Below, one piece after another: positions 17,459 to 26,894 of a DNA stretch of 64,000 bases. The translations under genes were made by a program, and so were the position numbers. The stretch comes from Christensenella sp964438705 (GTDB taxonomy: Bacteria; Bacillota; Clostridia; Christensenellales; Christensenellaceae), in assembly GCA_964438705.1 (NCBI GenBank), contig CAYTKQ010000011.1:41280-105279 (forward strand), in the 5' to 3' direction. Under the pieces are notes generated by a model, which had not been told where the DNA came from, made no database searches, and saw only the letters and a program-made list of their open reading frames with translations. Position 1 is the first letter of the stretch; every line of letters starts with the position of its first letter.

Positions 17459-18784
17459 ATGAAAAAGATTGCAGTGATTGGTACTGGATACGTGGGTCTG
17501 GTACAGGGAATCGTGTTGGCAGAGTTTGGTATGCAGGTCAGTTGCATTGATGTTGACCGGGAAAAAATAGATATGCTAAAATCAGGGAAAGTACCTATTT
17601 ATGAACCCGGCCTAAAAGAATTGATGGATAAAAATGCAAAAGAAGGGAGACTTTTTTTCACTGCCGATTATCAAAAGGCAATCGAAGAAAATGATATTAT
17701 TTTTATTGCGGTAGGGACTCCTGCACGGGATGATGGCAGCGCTGATTTAAAATATGTTTTTGACGTTGCAGACAATATTGGACAATACATGAATGGCTAT
17801 AAGGTGGTTGTCAATAAGTCGACGGTACCGGTGGGAACGGCGAAGCGGGTTGAGCATCGCATTGTGGAGGTTTTAGAGAAAAGGGGCATTGCGTATCCGT
17901 TTGACGTCATATCAAACCCGGAGTTTCTAAGAGAAGGAAAGGCGATCAAGGATTGCCTAAATCCGGACAGGATCGTAATAGGAAGCGAGTCGGAAACTGC
18001 GACACAGTTGATGCAGGAGGTGTACAATGTTTTATATCTGAACCAAACACCTTTCGTGTTAACAAATCGTGAGACAGCCGAGATGATCAAATATGCTTCA
18101 AATGCTTTTTTGGCTGTAAAAATTTCTTTCATCAACGAAATGGCCTTGCTTTCCGAAAAAGCAGGGGCAGACATTCAACAGATTGCCAAAGCAATGGGAA
18201 TGGACGGCAGGATATCACCTAAGTTTTTGCATGCGGGGCCTGGTTATGGAGGCAGCTGCTTTCCGAAGGATACCAAAGCCATTGTGGATACGGCACGGGC
18301 CTATGGTGAAGAATTTTATGTCGTAGATGCGGCGATTCGTGCCAATGAAAAGCAAAAAAAGAAAATGGCGGAAAAAATCATACGTTTGTTGGCGCGCTGT
18401 GAAGACGCAAGCACCATCGCGATATGGGGATTGTCCTTCAAGCCTGACACGGACGATATGCGTGAGGCGCCTTCCCTTGCTATCATTGAAGACTTGGTGC
18501 AAGCAGGCATGAAAATACGGGCCTATTGTCCGCAGGGTATGACGGAGGCAAGGTGGCGGCTTAAAAAATGCGAGCGGTCGATCCAATACTGTGAAAATGA
18601 ATATGAAGCAGCGCAGGGGGCGGATGCGTTGGTAGTGATTACAGAGTGGCCACAATTCAGAGGGGCAGACTTGGATAAGGTTAAAGAAATAATGGAGGGG
18701 AATATTATTTTTGACCTCCGTAATATCTACAGCAAACGCCTTTTGTCTGAACAAGGATTTGAATACTATGGAACTGGACGCTGA
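17459..18784 (+). CDS. ugd: UDP-glucose 6-dehydrogenase
   Basis: A 441-residue NAD-dependent enzyme that oxidises UDP-glucose twice to UDP-glucuronate. N-terminal Rossmann IAVIGTGYVGLVQG, FIAVGTPARDDG, the central helix region EMIKYASNAFLAVKISFINE, and the catalytic Cys267 in GYGGSCFPKD are all present; the C-terminal UDP-binding GLSFKPDTDDMREAPS completes the fold. It supplies glucuronate for the surface polymer. A UDP-ManNAc dehydrogenase is a possible alternative within the same family but the sequence fits UGD better. Own promoter upstream. Confidence 0.93.
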   Translation: MKKIAVIGTGYVGLVQGIVLAEFGMQVSCIDVDREKIDMLKSGKVPIYEPGLKELMDKNAKEGRLFFTADYQKAIEENDIIFIAVGTPARDDGSADLKYVFDVADNIGQYMNGYKVVVNKSTVPVGTAKRVEHRIVEVLEKRGIAYPFDVISNPEFLREGKAIKDCLNPDRIVIGSESETATQLMQEVYNVLYLNQTPFVLTNRETAEMIKYASNAFLAVKISFINEMALLSEKAGADIQQIAKAMGMDGRISPKFLHAGPGYGGSCFPKDTKAIVDTARAYGEEFYVVDAAIRANEKQKKKMAEKIIRLLARCEDASTIAIWGLSFKPDTDDMREAPSLAIIEDLVQAGMKIRAYCPQGMTEARWRLKKCERSIQYCENEYEAAQGADALVVITEWPQFRGADLDKVKEIMEGNIIFDLRNIYSKRLLSEQGFEYYGTGR

Positions 18785-18815
18785 ACTCCACGGACTTTTG
18801 TTAAGTTGGGTTCTG

Positions 18816-18824
18816 TGCTATAAT
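18816..18824 (+). promoter_or_regulatory. Extended -10 promoter for the polytopic membrane protein gene
   Basis: TGCTATAAT at 18816-18824 with TTGTTA 15 nt upstream. The start codon is 32 nt downstream. Confidence 0.5.
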
Positions 18825-18855
18825 ACACAAATAAACCTATGGCATGGGAGTAGTA

Positions 18856-21261
18856 ATGGATATTAATATATTTTATGTTGCACTGTCTGTAGCGACCCTA
18901 TTTTTATTATGCGTATTTTTTTCAACAATATTTTCTAAAGTAAATATTGTTAAACTGGTTGTTGTGGGGATTGCACTGTTTTTTGCCGAATACTGTATTT
19001 TCGCTTCCATTCTATTGACACTTGATCATTTCCATGTATCCTATGCGTTGATTGGCGCGCTTGTGTGCAATCTCGTTCTATGCGTCTGCAGGTATAAGCA
19101 TATCAAAGAAGGGATGAAGCGGATTGACTTTAATATCAGAGGGTGTATTGCAGCGCTTCTGATTGTAGGCATTTGTACATGCTTTACCTTGGTTAAGTCG
19201 GATGACATCGTTCCCGGATATGATGCCGGCGTATACGGGCAAAAGGCAATTAGCATGACGTATGGGGAAAATAGTGCTGTAACAGAAATTGAAGAATATA
19301 ATGTAGACAATCAAATCCTTAAAGATTCGGCAAAAGATCTCTGGAAATCACAAAAGGGACTGTACAATGTCGCTGCAACCCGCGGGACGCAAGAGGCCGA
19401 TTCGGTCGGGGACGATCAATTACTGGTCGAATATCACGGTTTTCCGGTGTGGCCTGCCGTCATGGCGTTATGGGGGGCGATGTTTGGAGCAGCGAATATG
19501 TTGCAGGTATTGAGCATGTTGTTTATGTGTGCCGCGCTGGGGCTGTATTTTATTGTTGAAAGTCTTGCAAAGAACAAGTACGCGAAATTCCTCGCGCTCA
19601 TCCTGTTTGCGTTCTCGCCATTGATTATCAATGTAGCCAAAAATGCGCTTACAGAAACGATATATGTGTGCTTTGTGATAATCGGTATTCTATTGCTCCT
19701 GCAAAAGGAACGCAAGTTAAAAATGACAGCAATCGTGCCGATGTCGTGTTTATGCTTTCTTCATTTCACAACGCTTATATATTCGCCGATCATCTTCATT
19801 GCCTTATTATATCTGGGGATTATTAAGAAGGATAAGATTTATCATTATATCGGCATTTTGTTCAATGTTGTTCTGCTGCTTTCTTTTGTTTATGCGTTCC
19901 GGGTTTCCAGCTATTATACAGTCAAACAAATGAGAAATATGCTGGGAGAAAAAATTACGTCTGAACAAGGCCTTTTGATATTCAGCGGCATGGTTGCTAT
20001 CATGATCGCGATCCAAGTTGTTTTCTTGTTGTGGGAACACAAAAAGAAAGGCGCGATTACCAAAGTCGAGCAATTTTTAGATAAACGCTTATTATTGATT
20101 TGCCGTGTGTTGATGATTTTTATATTTGCGGTTTGCGTGTATAAAACATATTTGATGTGTTTTACAGATTATTATCCGCCGACAGGCGGGGCGGGGATTT
20201 ACCGCACCTATGGCGGCAGTGGCATTGGCGCGATACGCTATATGAATATTTTTACGATCCTTCTATCCACCGCATGGATATGCGTTCCATATCTGACATA
20301 TAAAATATTCAGCCAAAAGGCAGAATGGAGTTCAATCGCGAAAGCCTTTTTGCTTGTGTTTATTTATGCGTTCGCCTATCAAATTGTGATAAGGACAGAT
20401 TCTTCTTTGATCTATTATATTGCAAGATATTTTGTGATCTTTTTGATCCCCTCAGCAATCATTCTTGTTGCTATTTCCATAAAAAGCAACAAAGTGATCA
20501 TTGCCTTTGTATTGGTATGCATTGCAACGTCCATTCCTTTCAATTTGACGCAAATCAACGTGCGGGAACGATTGGGCAGCTCAGAAATGGTGAATGCGGC
20601 GATCGCGAATATAGAGCCGGGAGCAGTGGTTGTTGTGGATGCAAAGTGGAATGGACAAGGTGAATATACGGGACAGGTTTTGGCGCAGAATCTAAAAGAG
20701 AGGAACAATAATCTCGTATACGATATGAATGATGAAAATGTAATAGAAGCGGCTCTCGCATCCTACCAAGACCGCGCAGTCTATTACATTACGTCAATGC
20801 AAGATGAAGATAAGAATTTCGAAAATATTGCCAAATACACGTTGGATCAAGGAGGCTCTTTCAGCAGCACGACAGGTATTTTCCCAACGGATTTTGAAAT
20901 TGTCAAGCAGCCTTTATATATATATAGAGTCAGGCCGGATGCGAAAATTGTGGTTCCAGTCGTGGAGTCTTGGAACTATAAGCAGGGAGACGCAAACTGG
21001 AAATATTCTGTGACCGCAACGGTAGACGGCGGGACAAAGACAATAGACGGCGGATATTTTTGGGTGTGGAACAGTGATTTGGATCGAAGCACAACGACGG
21101 CAATCTATCCCGCACAAAAGGATGCTAACGGAAATTTCAGTGTGCAAATAGATTTAGAAGATAGCGGAGGACAGCCCGGGCATTACGCCGTTGAGTTTTA
21201 CGCGGAATCGGCAGCAGGCCGGGCCTATGCGGCAGGCTATATGATGTTAATCAATTTGTGA
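18856..21261 (+). CDS. Large polytopic membrane protein with C-terminal GBS-Bsp-like domain
   Basis: About 801 residues; ATG 18856 follows GGGAG (18846-18850), better placed than the ATG at 18844. Residues 1 to about 575 hold some 13 membrane helices and one extracytoplasmic loop (about 115-205) containing SDDIVPGYDAGVYGQKA, reminiscent of the first loop of GT-C glycosyltransferases, though no family signature is secure. A soluble part follows (580-690). The last 100 residues (VWNSDLDR ... DANGNFSVQIDL ... AGYMM) resemble the repeats of the amidase at 27606. It could be a lipid-linked sugar transferase working outside the membrane; this is inference. Confidence 0.72.
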   Translation: MDINIFYVALSVATLFLLCVFFSTIFSKVNIVKLVVVGIALFFAEYCIFASILLTLDHFHVSYALIGALVCNLVLCVCRYKHIKEGMKRIDFNIRGCIAALLIVGICTCFTLVKSDDIVPGYDAGVYGQKAISMTYGENSAVTEIEEYNVDNQILKDSAKDLWKSQKGLYNVAATRGTQEADSVGDDQLLVEYHGFPVWPAVMALWGAMFGAANMLQVLSMLFMCAALGLYFIVESLAKNKYAKFLALILFAFSPLIINVAKNALTETIYVCFVIIGILLLLQKERKLKMTAIVPMSCLCFLHFTTLIYSPIIFIALLYLGIIKKDKIYHYIGILFNVVLLLSFVYAFRVSSYYTVKQMRNMLGEKITSEQGLLIFSGMVAIMIAIQVVFLLWEHKKKGAITKVEQFLDKRLLLICRVLMIFIFAVCVYKTYLMCFTDYYPPTGGAGIYRTYGGSGIGAIRYMNIFTILLSTAWICVPYLTYKIFSQKAEWSSIAKAFLLVFIYAFAYQIVIRTDSSLIYYIARYFVIFLIPSAIILVAISIKSNKVIIAFVLVCIATSIPFNLTQINVRERLGSSEMVNAAIANIEPGAVVVVDAKWNGQGEYTGQVLAQNLKERNNNLVYDMNDENVIEAALASYQDRAVYYITSMQDEDKNFENIAKYTLDQGGSFSSTTGIFPTDFEIVKQPLYIYRVRPDAKIVVPVVESWNYKQGDANWKYSVTATVDGGTKTIDGGYFWVWNSDLDRSTTTAIYPAQKDANGNFSVQIDLEDSGGQPGHYAVEFYAESAAGRAYAAGYMMLINL

Positions 21262-21286
21262 AAGGAAAATAAGCAGAGGAAGAATT

Positions 21287-22333
21287 ATGAAGATATTGAT
21301 TTCAACAGTGCAAATTCCGTTTGTAACAGGAGGAGCCGAATTTCATGCGAAAAATTTGAAAAATGCGTTTATTGAGCATGGACATGAAGCGGAGATCGTT
21401 ACAATGCCATTTATGGATCAACCGCCAGAGCTGATTGAGGACCATATTGTTGCGGCAAGACTTCTTGAGCTTACTTACGGATGGGGAGGGAAAAGCGACT
21501 TATGTATCGGGCTCAAATTTCCGGCCTATTTTATTCCGCATGAAAATAAAGTGTTGTGGGTCCTTCACCAGCACAGAAGCGCCTATGAATTATTTGATTC
21601 AGAGTATAGCAACTTGAAAAATGATGAGCAGGGGAGGATTTACAGGGATATTGTTAGGCGTGCGGATGACCGATATATGCCGGAAGCAAAGCGAATATAT
21701 GCAAACTCCAAGAATGTTGCAGGCAGGATGAGGCGTTATAATCAGATCGAGGCGACGCCTCTTTATCATCCATGCCCAGACAGTGAAAAGTTTTATGTCG
21801 ATCAATATGAAAACTATATTTTAATGCCAAGCCGCATCAATGCAACAAAACGGCAAATGTTGGCAGTCGAGGCAATGAAGCTTGTGAAATCCGATATTAA
21901 ATTATACATCATGGGCGGGGCCGACAATGATATCGTAAAAACCGGACTACTTAACCAGATCGAAAAATTCCAAATTGCCGACAGAGTGAAGTATTTGGAA
22001 TATGTGCCAATGGAAGAAAAACTGAAAATGTATGCAAATGCAAGGGCAGTTCTGTTTATTCCAATTGATGAAGATTACGGATATATTACGCAGGAAGCTA
22101 TGAGAGCAAAAAAAGCGGTCATTACTACAACGGATAGTGGAGGCCCATTGGAGTTCCTTGAGAATGGAAAAAGCGGCCTCATCGTTGAACCGAATCCGCA
22201 AGAAATTGCATATGCGATTGATGAATTTGCAGCCTCAGAAAAGATGGCGCGCAAGTTGGGAAAGCATGCGGGTGAGCATATACTCGATATGAATATTTCA
22301 TGGGAAAACGTAGTGAAGGAGCTTATAAAATGA
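21287..22333 (+). CDS. Glycosyltransferase family 4
   Basis: A 348-residue GT-B enzyme. The N-terminal acceptor domain opens ILISTVQIPFVTGGAEFHAKNL, with the glycine-rich loop of the family. The C-terminal donor domain shows ILMPSRINATKRQMLAVEAMK, LYIMGGAD and the E-x7-E type segment EDYGYITQEAMRAKKAVITT. It would add a sugar from a nucleotide donor to the growing lipid-linked chain. It lies 25 nt after the membrane protein gene and overlaps the next gene by 4 nt (ATGA). Its C-terminal domain is closely like the first module of the protein at 23773. Confidence 0.9.
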   Translation: MKILISTVQIPFVTGGAEFHAKNLKNAFIEHGHEAEIVTMPFMDQPPELIEDHIVAARLLELTYGWGGKSDLCIGLKFPAYFIPHENKVLWVLHQHRSAYELFDSEYSNLKNDEQGRIYRDIVRRADDRYMPEAKRIYANSKNVAGRMRRYNQIEATPLYHPCPDSEKFYVDQYENYILMPSRINATKRQMLAVEAMKLVKSDIKLYIMGGADNDIVKTGLLNQIEKFQIADRVKYLEYVPMEEKLKMYANARAVLFIPIDEDYGYITQEAMRAKKAVITTTDSGGPLEFLENGKSGLIVEPNPQEIAYAIDEFAASEKMARKLGKHAGEHILDMNISWENVVKELIK

Positions 22334-23757
22334 GTGATACCGCAGCAAAGATAAAGAAAATACTTCAAGAGATTGAGAAGGAAGATGCAAAAACGGACAG
22401 CCTAAAGTCTATGGATGAAGTGATAACGATATTAGGCGGACAAGCGCGGGCGACCGGCAGTTCGCAGTCTGGACTTTCAGCGGTGCAGTTTAATATTGAT
22501 GAACTTAAAAAGTGGAAAGATACGATTGAAAAAGGGCATAATATAATCTATGATCGCCCTATGCCGGGAATGAACAAGATAAAAAAAACGGTGAAACGCG
22601 CCTTGCGTAAGGCGGTTCGTTTTGTGGTTGATCCGATGCGTATTGATCAAAATGCTTTCAATGCGGCGGTTATGTCGGCCATTAATATTCTATATAATGG
22701 CGCAGTGGTTGCAAATCCGCAGAAAACGTCTGCAACGATTGCAGAAATAACGCGGAAGCAAAAAGAATTTGATTGCTCTTTAAAGGGTGTAAAGTTTGAA
22801 TTGGAAGATAAGGTTGCGTATTTGGTAGAGAAAAACCGCGAATTGGTTGGAGAACTTGAACAGCAGAAAGAAATCATATCCGAACTAAAGCAATCTGTGG
22901 AGACAAAAGAAATTATATCTGAACTAAAGCAATCTGTGGTAGAGGTGTCGCAGAAGGCAGACCGGCAGGCGGAGATATTTGCGCGTTTTTTGAGGAGTCA
23001 TGAAGAACGGACCGAGATACCCAATATCAAAGAAACGAGCAGTACTATAGCAAATCCGAAAGATACGCGTGAAAATGATGCGTACATGGAGGTGGATTAT
23101 TTTGATTTTGAAAACCATTTTCGCGGTTCGCGGGATAATATCAAAAAAAACCAGGAGATATATTTGCCGTATTTTGAAGGAAAAGCAGAAATACTGGATC
23201 TTGGCTGTGGACGGGGAGAGTTTTTGGAACTGTTGAAGGAACACGACATCTCCGCAAAAGGCGTGGATTTATACCCGGATTTTGTTTATTTTTGCAGTTT
23301 GAATGGCCTGTCGGTACTACAGGGGGACGCCATAGAATATCTGGCGGCCGAAAAGGACAATTCCTTGGGTGGTATTATGGCCGCACAATTGATTGAGCAT
23401 TTGGAGATAGCACAACTGTTCCGGTTATGTACGGAGGCATACAAAAAATTAGAGCATGGAGCGTATTTGATTGCGGAAACACCAAATCCTATGTGCCTTG
23501 CTACCTATATGAACTCTTTTTATCTGGATCCATCCCATAATAAGCCTATCCATCCGAAGGCAATGGAGTATTATTTGCAAAAAGCGGGCTTCAAGGAGAT
23601 ACAAATTCTCTATACCGAGGCCAGCCGATCTGGATATCGATTGCCGTTATTAAATGGAGAATTTTTGAATAATCTGGCTGAATTTAACGATGGAATCGCG
23701 TTTATATCGGATTTATTGTTCGGTAGCCAAGACTATGCCATTATTGCGAAAAAGTAG
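22330..23757 (+). CDS. SAM-dependent methyltransferase with N-terminal coiled coil (WbdD-like chain terminator candidate)
   Basis: A 475-residue protein with its ATG inside the preceding stop (ATGA). Residues 1-165 are mostly helical. About 165-235 is a coiled coil rich in Glu/Lys/Leu, with a 13-residue tandem duplication (KEIISELKQSVE copies). Residues 255-475 form the methyltransferase: YFDFENHFRGSRDNIKKNQ, SAM motif ILDLGCGRGEFLELL, GVDLYPDF, then AQLIEHLE and TPNPMCLATY. The domain is the type found in O-antigen and S-layer glycan terminators. In WbdD of E. coli O9a a coiled coil sets chain length; the same job here is inference. No kinase domain is visible, unlike WbdD. Confidence 0.85.
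   Translation: MSDTAAKIKKILQEIEKEDAKTDSLKSMDEVITILGGQARATGSSQSGLSAVQFNIDELKKWKDTIEKGHNIIYDRPMPGMNKIKKTVKRALRKAVRFVVDPMRIDQNAFNAAVMSAINILYNGAVVANPQKTSATIAEITRKQKEFDCSLKGVKFELEDKVAYLVEKNRELVGELEQQKEIISELKQSVETKEIISELKQSVVEVSQKADRQAEIFARFLRSHEERTEIPNIKETSSTIANPKDTRENDAYMEVDYFDFENHFRGSRDNIKKNQEIYLPYFEGKAEILDLGCGRGEFLELLKEHDISAKGVDLYPDFVYFCSLNGLSVLQGDAIEYLAAEKDNSLGGIMAAQLIEHLEIAQLFRLCTEAYKKLEHGAYLIAETPNPMCLATYMNSFYLDPSHNKPIHPKAMEYYLQKAGFKEIQILYTEASRSGYRLPLLNGEFLNNLAEFNDGIAFISDLLFGSQDYAIIAKK
22867..22939 (+). repeat. 39-bp tandem duplication in the coiled-coil coding region
   Basis: Two 34-nt segments, 22867-22900 and 22906-22939, differ at two positions and repeat with a 39-nt period (13 codons). 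The duplication is in frame and encodes KEIISELKQSV twice. Confidence 0.85.
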
Positions 23758-23772
23758 ATGGAGATGAAAAAC

Positions 23773-26118
23773 ATGAAGATTGCAATTGTCGGGCCAAGTC
23801 CCGTACCTTTTACAGTGGGTGGAGCTGAGAAACTTTTTGCCGGTCTATACAATACACTCACTCAACACACGATGCATCAAGTAGAATTGATCAAATTACC
23901 TTCAAGGGAACATAGTTTTTGGGATATTATCGATAATTACTATCAGTTTTACAGACTTGATTTATCGCAGTTTGATACGGTGATTGTAACCAAGTATCCC
24001 TCATGGATGGTACGCCACAAGCATAAGATATGTTATATGCTCCACACACTGCGTGGGCTTTATGATACTTATTTCCTCCCGGAGGATATCGAAACGGATC
24101 ATCCGGCGGTGCAAGAAGTATTGTGTTATATGCAAGATAACCCACGGCCTATGAATTTAGATGACTTTTTTGAGCTATTGTTTGAGCTCAAAGAGAAGAG
24201 GCAGGAAATATCATCTGAGTTGTTTGCATTCCCCGGGCCACTTATTCGCAAGATTGTTCATTATCTAGATTTGGTGGGGATGAGCTATGGAGTTGACCGC
24301 TATACGGCGATTTCGAATACTGTAAAGAACAGAAAAGATTATTTCCCAGAAGGCGTTGATGTGCAAGCTATTTATCCGCCTTCAGTTCTTAAAGATTACA
24401 CTGCAGGAGAATATAAGCATATTTTTATGGCCAGCAGGTTGGATACCCCAAAGCGAATTGATATGCTGATACGGGCCATGAAACATGTCGTTGGCGATAC
24501 TAGGCTTTATATTGCAGGAACGGGACCGGACGAGGAACGGCTGCGGGGAATAGCCAAGGCGGATGAACGGATTGAATTCCTTGGTTTTGTGAGCGATGAG
24601 TTGATTGAAAAGTACTATGCGAACAGTTTAGTAATTCCATATTTTCCTTATGATGAGGACTATGGCTATATTACGCTGGAAGCAATGATGCATAAGAAGC
24701 CTGTGATTACGACTGTAGATGCGGGCGGGCCAAACGAATTTGTTGAAAATGGTGAAACGGGTTTTGTGACAGAGTTTGATGAAAAAAAGATTGCAGATAA
24801 AATCAACTATTTTGTTTCACGGCCGGATGAAGCAAAACGTATGGGCTGCAATGCCTTTGAAAAAGTGAAAAATATTACTTGGGAAAATGTGATAGATGAG
24901 CTGCTTGCGTGGGATCAAGTGAGGGAACCACCGAAAAAACTTGTAGTGACCTCTACGTTTCCTATCTATCCGCCGAGAGGCGGTGGGCAGGCGAGGACAT
25001 TTCATTTGTATAAAAATATTGCCAAGACGATCGAGACAGAGATCGTATCTTTTGGTTTGCCGGAGGATTCGCCTGTCAGTAATTTAATTTCTCCGCGGCT
25101 TACTGAATGCAGGGTACCGAAAAGTCAGCGACATCAAGAGATGGAGTGCAATATGCAGGAGAGTGCGGGAACTCCAATTACTGATATAGGAATGATTTAT
25201 TATTCGAAAGATACGCCGGATTACGGCAGCGCATTAAAGGAAGCGATCGATCAAAGTGATTGCGTGGTGCTTTCCCACCCATATTTGTTTTATGAAGTTC
25301 AAAAATACATTGGAGATAAGCCGTTTATTTATGAAGCGCAAGATGTTGAATATATTATAAAAAAGGAAATATTGGCAAACTCAAAAAAGAAAAAAGAATA
25401 TCTTGAATCAGTTTTTGAAATTGAAGCGGAGTGCTGCAGGAAAAGCGCCTTTATTGCAACATGCTCCCAAGAAGATAGCGATACACTGGCAAAACTATAT
25501 CATATCAGTGCCGATAAGTTTTTGGTTGTTCCCAATGGGGTAGATGTATCCCAAACAATATTTACGCCGGTTGATCAGCGACGTCAAAAGCAGGAATCTG
25601 CCGGATTGGGCAATGAAAAAATTGGGATTTTTATGGGTAGTTGGCATGGGCCAAATCTTGAGGCCTGCGAAAAAATATTTGAGTTGGCATTATTATGCCC
25701 AAGCGTCAAGTTTATTTTGATGGGGAGTCAATGTGATTTTTTCGACAGGAGAAGTGTTCCGTCTAATATCGGGATGTTGGGAATCGTGGAAGAGCATATA
25801 AAAAACAGGGTATTCTCACTCGCGGATTTTGCGCTGAACCCTATGACCTCCGGTTCGGGCACTAATTTAAAGATGTTTGATTATATGGCGGCGGGGCTGC
25901 CGATCATTACGACAGAATTTGGAACCAGAGGTATTGATAACAAGGATATTTTCTTGATTGCGGAGTCGGTGCATGAAATGGCCGAACGCATCAACTGTTT
26001 TTGTTTACAGGAAGAGCAGGAGCGCGTAAAACAGGCAAGGATATTTGCGGAGAAAAATTTTGATTGGAATGTGATTGCGGATACTTTTATAAAAAAGTTG
26101 GAGGAGCTTGGATTGTAA
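23773..26118 (+). CDS. Two-module glycosyltransferase (tandem GT4 domains)
   Basis: About 781 residues. ATG 23773 (MKIAIVG) has GGAG 9 nt upstream; in-frame ATGs at 23758 and 23764 are less well placed. Module 1 (1 to about 385): VGPSPVPFTVGGAEKLFAGL, IFMASRLDTPKRIDMLIRAM, EDYGYITLEAMMHKKPVITT. Module 2 (about 393-781): VVTSTFPIYPPRGGGQARTFH, EAQDVEYIIKKE, VVPNGVDVSQT, IGIFMGSWHGPN, LNPMTSGSGTNLKMFDYMAAGLP. Both modules look complete, so one protein may add two sugars in turn, as known for bifunctional O-antigen and S-layer glycan transferases. It closes this operon. Confidence 0.88.
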   Translation: MKIAIVGPSPVPFTVGGAEKLFAGLYNTLTQHTMHQVELIKLPSREHSFWDIIDNYYQFYRLDLSQFDTVIVTKYPSWMVRHKHKICYMLHTLRGLYDTYFLPEDIETDHPAVQEVLCYMQDNPRPMNLDDFFELLFELKEKRQEISSELFAFPGPLIRKIVHYLDLVGMSYGVDRYTAISNTVKNRKDYFPEGVDVQAIYPPSVLKDYTAGEYKHIFMASRLDTPKRIDMLIRAMKHVVGDTRLYIAGTGPDEERLRGIAKADERIEFLGFVSDELIEKYYANSLVIPYFPYDEDYGYITLEAMMHKKPVITTVDAGGPNEFVENGETGFVTEFDEKKIADKINYFVSRPDEAKRMGCNAFEKVKNITWENVIDELLAWDQVREPPKKLVVTSTFPIYPPRGGGQARTFHLYKNIAKTIETEIVSFGLPEDSPVSNLISPRLTECRVPKSQRHQEMECNMQESAGTPITDIGMIYYSKDTPDYGSALKEAIDQSDCVVLSHPYLFYEVQKYIGDKPFIYEAQDVEYIIKKEILANSKKKKEYLESVFEIEAECCRKSAFIATCSQEDSDTLAKLYHISADKFLVVPNGVDVSQTIFTPVDQRRQKQESAGLGNEKIGIFMGSWHGPNLEACEKIFELALLCPSVKFILMGSQCDFFDRRSVPSNIGMLGIVEEHIKNRVFSLADFALNPMTSGSGTNLKMFDYMAAGLPIITTEFGTRGIDNKDIFLIAESVHEMAERINCFCLQEEQERVKQARIFAEKNFDWNVIADTFIKKLEELGL

Positions 26119-26126
26119 ACAACTTA

Positions 26127-26212
26127 AAACAAATGGGTCGTTTTACTGAATGATTTTGATTCGCCGATGATTTTACGCATGGCACGGGCAACGTTAGCAC
26201 GACCATTTGTTT
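26127..26212. repeat. Inverted repeat between convergent genes
   Basis: AAACAAATGGGTCG (26127-26140) and CGACCATTTGTTT (26200-26212) are complementary apart from one extra base, separated by 59 nt. No T-tract follows, so this is not a normal terminator. The right arm reaches the stop codon of the minus-strand gene. Confidence 0.5.
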
Positions 26213-26879
26213 ATATGATAGGATCATCTATAATTGTTGCATGATTATCACATATAGAGATTCCATCCAAAATATAATCCCAATGGGGAGTATAGCCTTG
26301 CCAAGAAACTTGGGGACCCTGATTAATTTGTGCGGCATATGTGTTGTCAACATCCCAGTCCTCTTCAATCAAGTTCTCAGAATGGGATTCGTTTAGTATT
26401 ATAAGTGCAAACTTATTATTGGTGAGATTACTCAAACATTGTTGTAGAGCTATTGTATCTTCATAACTCGCGTGATACCTAACAAACAGGGTCTTTTCAC
26501 TTTTTTGAATTTTTTCGTAAAATCGATCAATCCGCCTATACATTTTCTCAATGAATGAAGGATAGGCAGAGAAAACTAAATTTGGATCATCATTTTTCAC
26601 ATGCGGAAAATCATGCACAGACATACATTGATATTGTTCATCAAATACTAAATAAGTATGATCATGCTTGCCTTTTATCACCAAATTCTTGAGATTGAAG
26701 TAATTTTCGAATTTGTGATCAATTGCTCTGATGAGAGAAGAAACATCCTCTAAAACAGTCCAATCAAAAGGACCTGAAAATGTGCGAAGTCCATGTTGTC
26801 TTAATTGCTCTGCAGGTTGGCAAGGCGCTCCCAAGCTGATCGCAATATCATAGATGCCTTTTAATTCTGCTAAATCCAT
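26211..26879 (-). CDS. DUF1796 family putative cysteine peptidase-like protein
   Basis: A 222-residue protein whose start shows the DUF1796 pattern: YDIAISLGAPCQPAEQLRQHGLRTFSGPFDW, with a Cys near the N-terminus. Later landmarks are HDFPH, a KTLFVRYHASYED strand and the closing WDYILDG. Families of this type are called putative papain-like cysteine peptidases but activity is unproven; members are common in glycan clusters. The region is AT-richer than the genes at 42-57 kb. It follows the GerMN-like gene by 15 nt on the same strand, so the two form an operon pointing back towards the glycosyltransferases. Confidence 0.78.
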   Translation of the reverse strand: MDLAELKGIYDIAISLGAPCQPAEQLRQHGLRTFSGPFDWTVLEDVSSLIRAIDHKFENYFNLKNLVIKGKHDHTYLVFDEQYQCMSVHDFPHVKNDDPNLVFSAYPSFIEKMYRRIDRFYEKIQKSEKTLFVRYHASYEDTIALQQCLSNLTNNKFALIILNESHSENLIEEDWDVDNTYAAQINQGPQVSWQGYTPHWDYILDGISICDNHATIIDDPII

Positions 26880-26894
26880 GTATATTAACTCCCC

